From JANXQG01 sp963709175 (GTDB lineage Bacteria > Planctomycetota > Planctomycetia > Pirellulales > Thermoguttaceae): 64,000 bases of DNA. The notes under the pieces are model-generated. The model made no database searches, was not told where the DNA came from, and saw only the letters and a program-made list of their open reading frames with translations. This document shows positions 7,603 through 17,341 of the stretch, in pieces. The translations under genes were made by a program, and so were the position numbers. Every line of letters starts with the position of its first letter. Within the stretch, counting starts at the first letter, position 1. The stretch covers positions 1-64,000 of the forward strand of contig CAVPVK010000008.1 of NCBI GenBank assembly GCA_963709175.1, written 5' to 3'.

Positions 7603-8472
7603 TTACGGTTTCCCTTGCAACTCGTACAGCCGGGTGCGGGCCTGCCGCTGCAATTCGCCAGTGGCATGCTTGGCGATCCGCTGGTAATAGATCTTGGCCA
7701 CGTTCGACTGCCCGTCCTCTTCCAGGGCCTGGGCCCGGACCATGAGGGCCGCCATCTGACCGTCATCCACGGCCTGCTCCTGGTCATGCAACCGCCGGGC
7801 CTCTGCCACACTTACGGCCGGCCGCCCAGCCGTGCTGGCCTGGGCAGCGTCCAATCGCCGTCCGGCCGCGTCGGCCGCGTCCATAGGTGCAGGCGCCGCG
7901 GCGGCGTGCTTCGGCTTGGCGGGCTGCGCGGGCACGGCGCCACCCTGGGCATCAGCTTTCGCCTGGGCCTGGGCGTCCAAAAGGGCCTGGACCCGCGGAT
8001 CAACCTGGTCGGGGCTCAAACCAGGCGGTTGCATCTGCGGCGCAACTGGAAACCCACCCACCACGGGGATAGCGCCGACCACAAACGGCGTCTGCGACGT
8101 ATCAGAAAAATAGCCGGTCTGGCCATTCATCACCGTCACTTCGGGGGCCTGCGTGACGTCCGCCCGTTTGTCGCCCTGGGCAAAGTTCAGAGCAAAATTG
8201 ATCTGGCCATTCTTGCCCGCAATGCCAAAGTTCACACCCAGGCCAGAAGCCGTGTTGGGCGAACCGAAAGCGGGCGCTGCGCCGAGCCCATTACCGAACG
8301 CAAACGAGATACCGCGGTAATTGCCCGACCAGCTAATGCTGTTCTGCTCGAAAAAAGAGTCGCTCAGGGTATGGAAGCGGTTGCCGATAGTCGCCTGCTG
8401 GGCATCGGCGACCACCGACGATGCGAGGGTCAAAAGAACGCCAGCCACTAGGATGGTATGCCGTCTGCGCAT
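7603..8472 (-). CDS. Secreted protein with a secretin-like segment (289 aa)
   Basis: A clear signal peptide (residues ~1-25, cleavage near VADAQQ) opens the protein. Residues ~95-140 contain QAPEVTVMNGQTGYFSD followed by PFVVGAIPVVGG, a pattern like the secretin/GspD-type strand motif. The middle is an Ala/Pro/Gln-rich, probably unstructured linker (~150-210). The C-terminal 60 residues form helices resembling a TPR-like end (KIYYQRIAKHATGELQ). I know this layout only as an uncharacterised secreted type. GGAGAG lies about nine bases upstream of the ATG. It stands alone, just upstream of the tRNA. A role in the cell envelope is inferred from export and the secretin-like motif. Confidence 0.65.
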   Translation of the reverse strand: MRRRHTILVAGVLLTLASSVVADAQQATIGNRFHTLSDSFFEQNSISWSGNYRGISFAFGNGLGAAPAFGSPNTASGLGVNFGIAGKNGQINFALNFAQGDKRADVTQAPEVTVMNGQTGYFSDTSQTPFVVGAIPVVGGFPVAPQMQPPGLSPDQVDPRVQALLDAQAQAKADAQGGAVPAQPAKPKHAAAAPAPMDAADAAGRRLDAAQASTAGRPAVSVAEARRLHDQEQAVDDGQMAALMVRAQALEEDGQSNVAKIYYQRIAKHATGELQRQARTRLYELQGKP

Positions 8473-8957
8473 GGTCCAACTCTCCGTTTCGTACCCTTGC
8501 CCGACTGTATTTTATCGGCACGCCGCAAGGGGTGTCAAGCTTCGTCGCTTTGGCCTCAGGAAAACAGGAAAACTGCAAAGTCCGGGGTCTGGTCCATTTC
8601 TCGGCGAAAACGGATGAAATCTGCCAGAGAGCCCCGCCCGAAAACATGGACCTGACCCCTTCGCGTTGGACTTAGCAGTTCTCCTGGCTTTGGCCTTTGG
8701 CCTCATGCCCATTGCGCATTATGCCGGACATATCGGCTGAAGGGGTTCAACCGGTTCTATGGGTTCTACGGCTCCAAGCGGACGTATTTCTTTATCGGGC
8801 AATGACTACCGAATGGATGGAATGGGTCTTAGGGATTGTGAGAGTTAATCGCTCTAAGGCCGCATCGAGGCCCACGACTCAATTTCCTTGCTTTTGCTTC
8901 GGGTTTTGAGTCCCGGGCGCGATGACACAAGACATTGTTTATCAAGGACTTATGATC
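8473..8957. other. Intergenic region containing a palindromic repeat; no supported gene
   Basis: The stretch lies between two divergently transcribed genes. Its notable content is the inverted repeat at 8584-8659, annotated separately. The short open frames here overlap the repeat and have no ribosome binding sites, so none is called. Confidence 0.5.
8584..8659. repeat. Inverted-repeat element with GGGGTCTGGTCCAT ends
   Basis: The left arm GGGGTCTGGTCCAT (8584-8597) and the right arm ATGGACCTGACCCC (8646-8659) are complementary at 13 of 14 positions and enclose 48 bases. This resembles the short palindromic repeats mobilised by REP-associated transposases, but no such transposase gene lies in the window. 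Confidence 0.6.
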
Positions 8958-10559
8958 ATGCTGCTCGGCCATGCCATGAATGGTCCGCGGTGCAGAGGCG
9001 CCGGCGCGATTGCCCTGCTGGCCTTGATTTGGCTGGCCGGCTGCTCGACGACCTCCCAGTGGTTACACAACGATTTCAAGGTCGGCCCGGACTATTGCCC
9101 GGCCAAGGCCGCGGTCGCCGACTCGTGGATCGAGGTTAGCGACCCCCGCGTTCGGTCTATCGACCAGGACATTGCCTGCTGGTGGACGGCCTTTGGCGAC
9201 CCAGTGCTCAACCAACTAGTGGCGAACGCCGCCCAGCAGAACCTCTCGCTGAAGATGGCCGGAACCCGCATTTTGGAAGCCCGGGCGCAACTGGGCATCG
9301 CGGCCGGCAATCTGTTTCCCCAGCAGCAGCAGGCGACGGCGCAGTATACCCGCAGTGCGATGAGCGCGAACTCCTACCCGTTCAATATCATCACCTTGCC
9401 CAACTACTATTACGACAACTGGGCGGCCGGATTCAACGCCTCTTGGGAGCTCGATTTCTGGGGACGCTTCCGCCGCGCGGTAGAGGCGGCGGACGCCCAG
9501 CTAGAAGCCTCGGTGGAGGGCTACGACAACGTGCTCGTGCTCCTGCAGGCCGAGGTGGCGACGAACTATATTCAGATGCGGTCCTATGAAGAGCGGATCA
9601 TTTTGGCCGAGAAAAACGTCGATGTGCAGAAAGAAACGCTCCGCATCGCCACGCTGCGGGAGCGGAACGGCCTGGTCACCGAGCTCGACGTGCAGCAGGC
9701 CGCGGCGAACCTGGGCCGGACGGAGTCGCTGGTGCCCACCTTGCGGACCGGCTGGTGGATGGCGCAGAACCGCCTTTGCGTCTTGATGGGTCAGCCGCCG
9801 CACCGCCTGGCGGCGATGGTCGGCTCGGGCCCGATTCCCGCGCCGCCGCAAGACGTGATTGTGGGGATACCCGCGGCGTTGCTCCGCCGCCGCCCCGACG
9901 TACGGCAGGCGGAACGGCAAGCGGCCGCGCAATCGGCCCAGATCGGCATCGCCGCCGCTGAGTTCTACCCGCACATTGCCATTACCGGCACCATCGGCTT
10001 GCAGGCCGAGCATCTCAGCCAGTTGTTCGAGACCAGCAGCCTGACCGGCGCGATCGGCCCGGGCTTTACCTGGAACATCTTGAACTACGGCCGGATCGTC
10101 AACAACGTGCGGGCGACGGACGCTCGCTTCCAGCAAGCGCTGTTGAACTACCGCAACACGGTGCTCAGCGCCAACGAGGAGGTGGAGAACGGCATCGTGG
10201 GCTTCCTCAACAACCAGGACATGGTGAAGTCGCTGGAAATGAGCACACGGGCCTCCGCGCGTTCGGTGCAGATCGCCATGTTGCAATACGAGAAGGGCCT
10301 GATATCCTACACGCCGTTGCTGGATTCGGAGCGCGATCTGGTACAGCAGCAAGACGCGTTGGCGCAGGGTCGCGGAGCGGTCGGCACGGAGTTGGTTGCC
10401 ATCTACCGGGCGTTGGGCGGCGGTTGGCAGGCCCGCCTGCCGCAAGGTCGAGGATTGCCGCCGGCTGCCGTGCCCATTCCGCGCGAAGCGGAGCCGATGG
10501 CTCCGCCGGCGCCCGAAGCAGTGCCGCCGCCGCCACAAGCGCCCCGTGGCGGGAATTGA
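8958..10559 (+). CDS. RND-type efflux outer-membrane lipoprotein (TolC/OprM/NodT family)
   Basis: The product has an N-terminal lipoprotein signal with lipobox LAGC, then two tandem OEP repeats, each with long coiled helices (NLSLKMAGTRILEARAQLG, EAADAQLEASVEG; IGIAAAEFYPHIAITG) and strand pairs such as FNASWELDFWGRFRRAVE and PGFTWNILNYGRI. The C terminus is a Pro-rich tail. It would form a trimeric outer-membrane channel for a tripartite exporter. The ATG at 8958 is favoured because AAGGA lies nine bases upstream; 8922 and 8952 are alternatives. No RND pump or adaptor gene is adjacent. The nearest possible partner is the HlyD/ABC operon 7 kb away, so pairing is uncertain. Confidence 0.88.
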   Translation: MLLGHAMNGPRCRGAGAIALLALIWLAGCSTTSQWLHNDFKVGPDYCPAKAAVADSWIEVSDPRVRSIDQDIACWWTAFGDPVLNQLVANAAQQNLSLKMAGTRILEARAQLGIAAGNLFPQQQQATAQYTRSAMSANSYPFNIITLPNYYYDNWAAGFNASWELDFWGRFRRAVEAADAQLEASVEGYDNVLVLLQAEVATNYIQMRSYEERIILAEKNVDVQKETLRIATLRERNGLVTELDVQQAAANLGRTESLVPTLRTGWWMAQNRLCVLMGQPPHRLAAMVGSGPIPAPPQDVIVGIPAALLRRRPDVRQAERQAAAQSAQIGIAAAEFYPHIAITGTIGLQAEHLSQLFETSSLTGAIGPGFTWNILNYGRIVNNVRATDARFQQALLNYRNTVLSANEEVENGIVGFLNNQDMVKSLEMSTRASARSVQIAMLQYEKGLISYTPLLDSERDLVQQQDALAQGRGAVGTELVAIYRALGGGWQARLPQGRGLPPAAVPIPREAEPMAPPAPEAVPPPPQAPRGGN

Positions 10560-10604
10560 TCGTACGTTCTTCTAGCATGCTACCTGCCTGATGGCCAAAA
10601 CGCC

Positions 10605-11462
10605 CTAAGAATCCTTGCGGATAAACGGGGCGATCCATTCGCCCACAAACACCCGGTTGGTCGGGCCGAAGTGACCGCCAAGGTGAAAGGCGGCGGACAT
10701 TGCCGGGCGGAACGAGACCTCATGCAGCCGCGTGGCGTACAACTCTTTGTCGGCTGCACTCAGGCCGGCGGGCGGGCGGAATCCAACCATGCCGGCGGCA
10801 GGCGTGTGACGGCCGTCTATCGTTCCGGCGACGGTGGTGAAAATCCCGAGGAAGAAAAGATCAAGAAGCGAGCGGAAACTCCAGATTCCCAATTCGGCGC
10901 CGGCCAGTGCCGCCGAAAGGTTGTATCGAGGGGAAATCGCGGCTTGCAACAGCACGGCGCTCGTTACGGTCGTGCCGGCGGGGAGCCGCTCGAGAATCAG
11001 CACGGCCATGGCCCCTCCGCCCGAATGCCCCACGAGGTGCACGGGGCGGCCCGGGTGGGCCTCGCGGTACTCGACGATCCGCCGCACCAGGCGTTCGGCC
11101 TGTGCGACGTTCCTTCGCCAGCCGCGGAGATGATAAAACAATCGCACAATTATGCCCGTCGTCCAGTCATAGACTTCGATGGCCGCTTCAACGCCGCCGT
11201 CGGCCAGGCCCCGGGCAATGCTGTGATTGACGAAGCTCTCTCCTTCAATCCCCGGCAACACCAGCACCAAACCTCGCTCGAGCCGGTCCGGTGTGCGGAG
11301 GTCGCGGAGAAGCCCGCCGGTGAAACGGCCGAGGGGGTGCAGAAAGACCCCGAGAAACGAAACGCAACCTCGGCAGTTGCGCACGTTTCGCGAGGCCGCC
11401 CGGCAAGGTGGCGGCGACTCTTGGATTGAATCCGGCAGCGGTTTGTTCGTGTTCCCATCCAT
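10605..11462 (-). CDS. Alpha/beta-hydrolase fold protein, probable serine esterase/lipase
   Basis: The 285-residue product has the core hydrolase features: a GLVLVLPGIEG strand and oxyanion loop near residues 64-74, and the nucleophile elbow VGHSGGG with Ser at about 147 on a buried helix (AMAVLILERL). A late His in HLGGHFGPTNR may complete the triad; the acid is not obvious. The N-terminal ~50 residues are Cys/Pro-rich and may be a linker. There is no signal peptide, so it is probably cytosolic or weakly membrane-associated. It converges with the efflux lipoprotein gene and diverges from the metallopeptidase gene. The substrate cannot be read from the sequence. Confidence 0.7.
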   Translation of the reverse strand: MDGNTNKPLPDSIQESPPPCRAASRNVRNCRGCVSFLGVFLHPLGRFTGGLLRDLRTPDRLERGLVLVLPGIEGESFVNHSIARGLADGGVEAAIEVYDWTTGIIVRLFYHLRGWRRNVAQAERLVRRIVEYREAHPGRPVHLVGHSGGGAMAVLILERLPAGTTVTSAVLLQAAISPRYNLSAALAGAELGIWSFRSLLDLFFLGIFTTVAGTIDGRHTPAAGMVGFRPPAGLSAADKELYATRLHEVSFRPAMSAAFHLGGHFGPTNRVFVGEWIAPFIRKDS

Positions 11463-11520
11463 GTCGGCTCAAATATACCGGGCCATCAAGGTGTTGACGA
11501 GCCAGGATTCGTTGCTTTCG

Positions 11521-11548
11521 TTGACAGCGGCGATTTGCCGGTTATAGT
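11521..11548 (+). promoter_or_regulatory. Strong sigma-70-like promoter upstream of the metallopeptidase gene
   Basis: A perfect TTGACA (11521-11526) is separated by 16 bases from TATAGT (11543-11548), five of six matches to the -10 consensus. It points to the gene at 11670 and leaves a leader of about 115 bases. Confidence 0.58.
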
Positions 11549-11669
11549 AGGGTCTATGGCTGATCGTTCGCGGATCGGGATCCGCCCGTTTCAGCCGCGT
11601 GCGCACCTATTTGAGAGCCCTTTTCCGCGGGAAGCTTGAGAATGGCTTCGTCTTCATAAGGGGATTCCG

Positions 11670-13010
11670 ATGAGATTCTGCAAATGCCTGCTCGGGGCGG
11701 TCCTGCTCGCACTGCTGGTGCAAGGGGCGGCCTGGGCCGAGATCAAGGTCACCGTCGATCGCAATGGCGAGGCCGAGGCCACGCCGCGTTTCAAGTTCAA
11801 GACCGTTCCCTCGCCGGCAGGCAGCAGCGAGGCCGCGGCGGCCCGCTTCATAATCGTCGATGGCGACCCCGACGACGCCAGCGGCGACCTGAAGGTCCTG
11901 CACGATGGCAAGATGCCCTCCGAAGAGGACCAGCCCGAAACAAACTTCTTCTTCGCCCAAGGAGAAGACGGCGGCCGGCTGGAAATCGACATGGGCAAGG
12001 CCGTCGAGGTCAAGCAGGTCAACACGTACTCCTGGCACCCCGGCACACGCGGGCCGCAGGTCTATAAGCTCTACGCCGCCGACGGCGCCGGGACGGGATT
12101 CAACGCCCAGCCCAAGCGGGCCACTGACCCGGCCAAGTGCGGCTGGAAGCTCTTGGCCAAGGTCGATACCCGCCCGACCGCGGGCGACGTCGGCGGACAG
12201 TACGGCGTAAGCGTTGCCGACTCGGCCGGCGCTATCGGCAAGTACCGCTACCTGCTGCTGGACATCTCCGCGACCGAGACCGACGACGCCTTCGGCAACA
12301 CCTTTTACAGCGAGATCGACGTGATCGATACGGCCGGGTCGAAGCCGCGGGAAGCCGAGGCGGCGGCACGCAAACGGCTGATCTCGAAGTCTCCCGCCGC
12401 GGCTGCCTACCAGATCACCATCGACTATACCGACGCCCCGGAACTCAAGGACTGGGTGGAAAAGAAACTCCAGCCCACGGCAGACCAGTGGTACCCGAGG
12501 CTCATCGCCGCCCTGCCCAGCAAGGATTACAAGGCCCCAACCACGGTCGCGGTCGCCATCACCAACGGCTATGGCGGCGTGGCCGCGACGGGCGGAAACC
12601 ACGTGGCCTGCAACGCCAGTTGGTTCAAGCGGAATTACAACGGTGAGGCCCTCGGCGCCGTGGTCCACGAACTGGTCCACGTCGTGCAGCGGTACGGCGG
12701 CCGCGCCCGGGGCGGTTCACGCAACCCGGGCTGGCTGGTCGAGGGCATCGCCGACTATTTCCGCTGGTTCAAGTACGAACCGCGGCCGACCGGCACTCGC
12801 CCGCGAAACCCGGACCAGGCCAGCTACACCAACAGCTATCGCATCACCGCCGGGTTCCTCAACTACGTGACCGAGAAGCACGAAAAGGACATCGTCAAGA
12901 AGCTCAACGCCGACATGCGGCAGGGCCGCTACAGCCCCGATCGCTGGAAGGAGTACACCGGCAAGACCGTGGACGAGTTGTGGAAAGAGTACGTGGCTAC
13001 GCTGCGGTAG
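11670..13010 (+). CDS. Secreted basic-secretory-protein family putative zinc metallopeptidase
   Basis: A signal peptide (to about AWAE) is followed by a beta-rich N-terminal domain of ~200 residues with discoidin-like features (ARFIIVDGDPDDASGDL, KYRYLLLDISATE). The C-terminal ~220 residues match the basic secretory protein (BSP) family: ITIDYTDAPELKDWVE, then VVHELVHVVQ with the HExxH zinc motif at residues 333-337, then PGWLVEGIADYFRWF supplying the third ligand region, then SYRITAGFLNYV. BSP proteins are putative zinc endopeptidases, secreted in plants and bacteria. The ATG at 11670 has AAGGGG six bases upstream, and a consensus promoter lies before it. It is likely exported to the periplasm or outside. 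The substrate is unknown. Confidence 0.85.
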   Translation: MRFCKCLLGAVLLALLVQGAAWAEIKVTVDRNGEAEATPRFKFKTVPSPAGSSEAAAARFIIVDGDPDDASGDLKVLHDGKMPSEEDQPETNFFFAQGEDGGRLEIDMGKAVEVKQVNTYSWHPGTRGPQVYKLYAADGAGTGFNAQPKRATDPAKCGWKLLAKVDTRPTAGDVGGQYGVSVADSAGAIGKYRYLLLDISATETDDAFGNTFYSEIDVIDTAGSKPREAEAAARKRLISKSPAAAAYQITIDYTDAPELKDWVEKKLQPTADQWYPRLIAALPSKDYKAPTTVAVAITNGYGGVAATGGNHVACNASWFKRNYNGEALGAVVHELVHVVQRYGGRARGGSRNPGWLVEGIADYFRWFKYEPRPTGTRPRNPDQASYTNSYRITAGFLNYVTEKHEKDIVKKLNADMRQGRYSPDRWKEYTGKTVDELWKEYVATLR

Positions 13011-13046
13011 GTGTGTGCCGTTAAGTACATTGAATTCGGATTCAAG

Positions 13047-13093
13047 CCGTAGGATGGACCAGACTGCGTAGCTAGCGCGGGCCCACCCTACGG
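13047..13093. repeat. Short palindromic repeat, possible terminator between two genes
   Basis: CCGTAGGATGG (13047-13057) and CCACCCTACGG (13083-13093) form a 10-of-11 inverted repeat around a 25-base loop containing a GCTAGC palindrome. It sits 37 bases after the metallopeptidase stop. There is no T-run, so termination is uncertain; it looks more like a dispersed palindromic repeat. Confidence 0.5.
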
Positions 13094-13141
13094 TTCATTT
13101 CTTCCAACCGTTCGATAACCATCTTGTCCAGAATGGCCGCG

Positions 13142-15456
13142 ATGAAAACCTCTCTTCGGCTTGGTCTTGCCCTTTCCGTGGCGTCGTGCATTGTTTCGCT
13201 GGCGTTTGCCCAGCCGGGCCCAGCTTCCCGGCGTCCGGTCGATTATGTCCGACCGATGGTCGGCACCAAAGGCGAGGGTAATACCTATCCCGGTCCGTCG
13301 GCGCCGTTCGGCATGGTCCAGTTCAGCCCCGACACCGACCGCGACCTCTGGGATACGGCCTCCGGCTATAAATACTCCGATACCTCGATCATGGGCTTCA
13401 GCCTGACGCACCTCTCGGGCACGGGCATTCCCGAGCTGGGCGACTTCCTCTTCATTCCCCAGGTGGGCGAGCCGAAGCTCGTGGCCGGCAGCAAGGAGCA
13501 TCCCGAACGGGGTTATCGAGCCCGCTTTCGCCATGAGGACGAGGCTGCTTCGGCCGGCTACTACAAGGTGAAGCTCCAGGACCGCGACGTTACGGTGGAA
13601 CTGAGCCGCGGCGGAGCGGGCGGGTATGATGCGCTTCACGTTTCCCCGCCAGCGACCGCGCCAGCATCATGACCGACCTGCAGCATTTCCTCAGCGGCAG
13701 CAAGTTCAAGCTCATCTGGTCGCACGTGCGGGTCGAGGACCAGTCCACGATCACGGGCTTTCACCTTGTCAACGGCTGGGGCAAGGAGCGGTATCTGTAT
13801 TTCGCCGCTCGCTATTCCCGGCCGTTCGACCGCTTCCGCATCATGAGCGACGGCAAGGAGGTCAAGTACGACAGTTACCAGAGCTACCGCTTCCGCAGTT
13901 CGCGCGAGGCGGCTGGGACCAATCTGCAGTTCCTCGCCGAGTACAAGACGACGGCCGACGAGGCCATTCTCGTCAAGGCGGCCGTCTCGCCCGTCAGCGC
14001 CGCCAACGCCTTGCAGAACCTCGACTGCCGAGATCCCGCTCCCGGACTGGGATTTCGAGCGGATCGTCCGGCGGACCCGCGAGCAATGGAACCGGGAGCT
14101 CGCGCCGCATCGAAATCGACGCCACGCCGCGCGAGAAGGAGACCTTCTACACGGCGCTGTACCACCTCTGCCTGGCGCCCAGCCTGTACCAGGACGTCAA
14201 CGGAGAATATCGGGGACTGGACTCGAACATCCACCGCGCCAAGGGCTTCAGGAATCACACGGTCTTCTCGCTGTGGGACACCTTTCGCGCGGCGCATCCG
14301 CTCTTCGCCCTGATCCAGGCTCCGCGCGACGCCGAAATGATCAATTCACTGCTTGGCGCATTACGACCAGAGCGTCGATCACCTGCTGCCCATGTGGTCG
14401 CTGCAAGGGAACGAAACGTGGTGCATGATCGGCTACCATGCCGTGCCGGTGATCGTGGACGGTTGGCGGAAGGGCGTCCGCGGCTTCGATCCGGAGCGGG
14501 CCTACGCGGCGATCAAGGCCACGGCCATGAACCGCGATTACGACGGCCTGGCAGCCTACGCCCGTCTAGGCTGGGTGCCCTTCGATCTGGAGAACGAATC
14601 GGTCTCCAAGACGCTCGAATATGCCTACGACGATTACTGCGTCGCCCGGATGGCCACGGACTTGGGCAAGAAGGATGACTGCGCCTACTTCATGAAGCGC
14701 GCGGCAAATTACAAGAACCTTTTCGACCCGGCAATCGGCCTGATGCGGCCCAAGGATTCGCACGGCAACTGGCGGACGCCCTTCAATCCGCACGCCTACG
14801 ACGACAACAGCCGAGCCAACGACTTCACCGAGGGCACGAGCTGGCAGTACTCCTGGTTCGTGCCGCACGACGTGCCGGGGCTGATCGCCTTGATGGGCGG
14901 GCGGGAGAAGTTCGCCACGAAGCTCGACGCCCTCTTCACTTTCAAGAATACCGAGGCCAAGGGGCTGGAGGACGTGCAGGGCCGGATCGGCGAATACTTC
15001 CACGGCAACGAGCCCAGCCACCACATCATTTACCTCTACTGCTATGCGGGCCAGCCCTGGAAGGCGGCGCAGCGGCTGCACGAGGTGGTGAGAACGCAAT
15101 ACGGCAACCAGCCCGATTCGCTCAGCGGCAACGACGACTGCGGCCAGATGTCGGCCTGGTACCTTTTCACCGTGATGGGTTTTTACCCGGTCTGTCCGGC
15201 CAGCGATTATTACGTGCTGGGGAGTCCGGGCGTGAAACGGGCGGTCTTGCACCTTTCCCGCGGCTCGACCTTTACGATGACGGCGCGGGACCTATCGGAC
15301 GAGAACATTTACGTGCAGTCCGTCCGACTCAACGGCAAGGCATGGGACTCGCCGTTCCTGCCGTTCGACGCGGTGCGCGATGGCGGCACATTGGAGTTCA
15401 CCATGGGTCCCCGGCCCAACGAGCATTGGGGGACGAACGGTCGGCCGCCGCAATGA
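13142..15456 (+). CDS. GH92 family alpha-mannosidase, exported (several frame breaks)
   Basis: Pieces in three frames form one GH92 protein of about 770 residues. They are a signal peptide (MKTSLRLGLALSVASC, cut near LAFA), the N-terminal beta domain start VDYVRPMVGTKGEGNTYPG, FGMVQFSPDT, then GFSLTHLSGTG. The catalytic domain follows, with ATPREKETFYTALYH, LWDTFRAAHPLF and QGNETWCMIGYHAV. The last part has GNDDCGQMSAWY and PVCPASDYYVLGSPGVKRA. GH92 enzymes are calcium-dependent exo-mannosidases that trim alpha-mannosides. Breaks lie near 13,640, 14,025, 14,108 and 14,350, more than in any other gene here. Either the assembly is poor or the gene is decaying. All conserved blocks remain. It precedes a GH130 gene, which fits a mannoside-use pair. 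Confidence 0.78.
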
Positions 15457-15655
15457 CTCCATGATATAAAGAACAGCCGGGCGTACTGCTCTTTGCGCTC
15501 TCACATTTGCGGGAGGCAGCTTTCTCTTTGTGTTTGTTTTTCCTGTCATGCTGCCAACGCGGTGTTCCTTGCCGAAGAATTCCTCTTGAGCGATTGGGCG
15601 AATCACGTTTTACTAGAGGTGTGTTGCTTCCCCATTCGAAATACGAGCCAAGACA

Positions 15656-17179
15656 TTGCTTCTCAACGATAACCACAGCCTGAGATTTTGCACCGTCCCT
15701 ATTGATATCGCGTCGCCGCAGGCCGCGGCTCCCTTGGAAGTCCACCGCCATCCTGTGCAATTTGCCGCCGATGGTCGGCGGGTCGTTACCCGGCTGTTCA
15801 ATCCCGGTGGCGAAACCCGCGCGCGCAACGTAATTGAGCGGGTTTGCCAATTCTCGGAGTCGGAGACGGAAGCGATGCTCGATCGATTGCGGCAGGATTT
15901 TGGGCACCGGCACCAATGCCTGGAGGCCGATTTCGAGGAAGCGTACCAAGACATCGCCGCATTGGCCGACGCACCCGAGGACGTCTCGCGCAATCGCCGC
16001 TTGTTGATCGGCTCCTATTTCACGATGGAGTATTCCATTGCCTCGGCAGCGCTGTTCAACCCTTCGATCGTCAAGCATCGGAACCAATGGAACCTGCCCG
16101 ACGGGGCCGTGCGGTTCATGCTCAGTTTTCGTGCCACGGGTGAGGGCCACGTGTCGTGCGTGGTGTTCCGCACGGGAATCATCACTGCGGACCACGCCAT
16201 CCAGATGGACCCGCCGGCACGGTTTTCGCACCGCGTCCGCACTTCGCCCGACCGCCGCTACGACAAGCCGCTGTTCGGTCGCAAGCTGCAAGACATCGGC
16301 ATCAACGGTTGGGCAATCGACCTGGTCTTGGGCCGCTTGCCGGAGCAGTTCACGATGGTCGAGTTGGAACGCGCGATCGCCGCCGCTAGCGCCGCAGAGC
16401 CGGAAAGGCTCGGTTCCGGGGAGACGCTTGAAGGCATGCTCTGGCTGGCGCAATCCAACTACGAGTTGCAGCTTTCCAAGGACGCCGATGCCGCCGAGGT
16501 TGTGATCTTCCCTTACAGCAGCAATGAGAGCCACGGCATCGAAGACTTGAGGATGGTGCGTTTCGTCGAGGATGACGGGGAGACGACATTTTACGGCACC
16601 TACACTGCCACCGACGGCCGCCGCATTTTACCGCAAATCATGGAGACCCGCGAATTCCTGCGGATCGGCATCCATACGCTCAACGGCAAGTGCGCCCGGA
16701 ACAAGGGCATGGCCCTCTTTCCCCGCCGCATCGGCGGACATTACGTGATGTGTTCGCGGATCGACGGCGAAAACCTGTACCTCATGTATTCCGACATCAT
16801 CCACTTCTGGGAGTCCGCCGAATTGTTGCACAGCCCGCGATATCCGTGGGAATTCGTCCAGGTCGGCAACTGCGGTTCGCCGCTGGAAACGCCGGAAGGC
16901 TGGCTGCTGCTGACCCATGGCGTGGGTCCGATGCGAACCTACTGCATTGGGGCCATGCTGTTGGACTTGGAAGATCCGCTCAAGATCATCGGCGTCCTTC
17001 GCGAGCCGTTCCTCGTGCCAACGGAAGAAGACCGCGACGGTTACGTGCCCAACGTGGTTTACACGTGCGGCGCCATCATCCACAACAAGCATCTCCACAT
17101 CCCGTATGCGACTTCCGATTCGGTAACGCGGTTCGCGCACGTCTCTTTGGACCAGTTGCTCGATCGACTGGTGCCGTAG
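15656..17179 (+). CDS. GH130 family beta-mannoside phosphorylase/hydrolase
   Basis: The ~507-residue product carries GH130 five-bladed propeller blocks: RNKGMALFPRRIGGHYVM, then NLYLMYSDIIHFW, GNCGSPLETPEGWLLLTHG, MRTYCIGAMLLDLEDP, DGYVPNVVYTCG, and a final strand IPYATSDSVTRFA. GH130 enzymes cleave beta-mannosides, usually by phosphorolysis giving mannose-1-phosphate. There is no signal peptide, so it acts in the cytosol. The N-terminal ~170-residue helical extension (ETEAMLDRLRQDF) is larger than in minimal members. The start is uncertain: the frame opens with TTG at 15656, no ATG is near, and no good ribosome binding site is seen. It follows the GH92 gene by 200 bp on the same strand, suggesting successive steps on mannan or N-glycan-like substrates. 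Confidence 0.82.
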   Translation: MLLNDNHSLRFCTVPIDIASPQAAAPLEVHRHPVQFAADGRRVVTRLFNPGGETRARNVIERVCQFSESETEAMLDRLRQDFGHRHQCLEADFEEAYQDIAALADAPEDVSRNRRLLIGSYFTMEYSIASAALFNPSIVKHRNQWNLPDGAVRFMLSFRATGEGHVSCVVFRTGIITADHAIQMDPPARFSHRVRTSPDRRYDKPLFGRKLQDIGINGWAIDLVLGRLPEQFTMVELERAIAAASAAEPERLGSGETLEGMLWLAQSNYELQLSKDADAAEVVIFPYSSNESHGIEDLRMVRFVEDDGETTFYGTYTATDGRRILPQIMETREFLRIGIHTLNGKCARNKGMALFPRRIGGHYVMCSRIDGENLYLMYSDIIHFWESAELLHSPRYPWEFVQVGNCGSPLETPEGWLLLTHGVGPMRTYCIGAMLLDLEDPLKIIGVLREPFLVPTEEDRDGYVPNVVYTCGAIIHNKHLHIPYATSDSVTRFAHVSLDQLLDRLVP

Positions 17180-17260
17180 GGATACGATCGCCGCCGCATA
17201 TAAATCCTCGATACCGCGGGAGTTAGCTCGGCAGCGCCACTTTGGCATATCGCACAGAAC

Positions 17261-17281
17261 CCGCCTCGCTTTTCGAGGCGG
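17261..17281. terminator. Perfect hairpin between convergent genes, possible bidirectional terminator
   Basis: CCGCCTCG (17261-17268) pairs with CGAGGCGG (17274-17281) across a five-base T-rich loop. It lies between the convergent GH130 and ABC permease genes, where a terminator is expected. No T-run follows on either strand, so confidence is moderate. Confidence 0.42.
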
Positions 17282-17341
17282 TGAATCGGAGAGGAGCCTG
17301 CTTGCGCGCGGTCCGTAGCAGCTGCCTTTACCTCTACACTG

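Noticed and set aside
13142..15456. GH92 as a pseudogene
   Set aside because: Breaks are many, but all conserved blocks survive and similar breaks affect essential-looking genes across the window, so an assembly cause is more likely.
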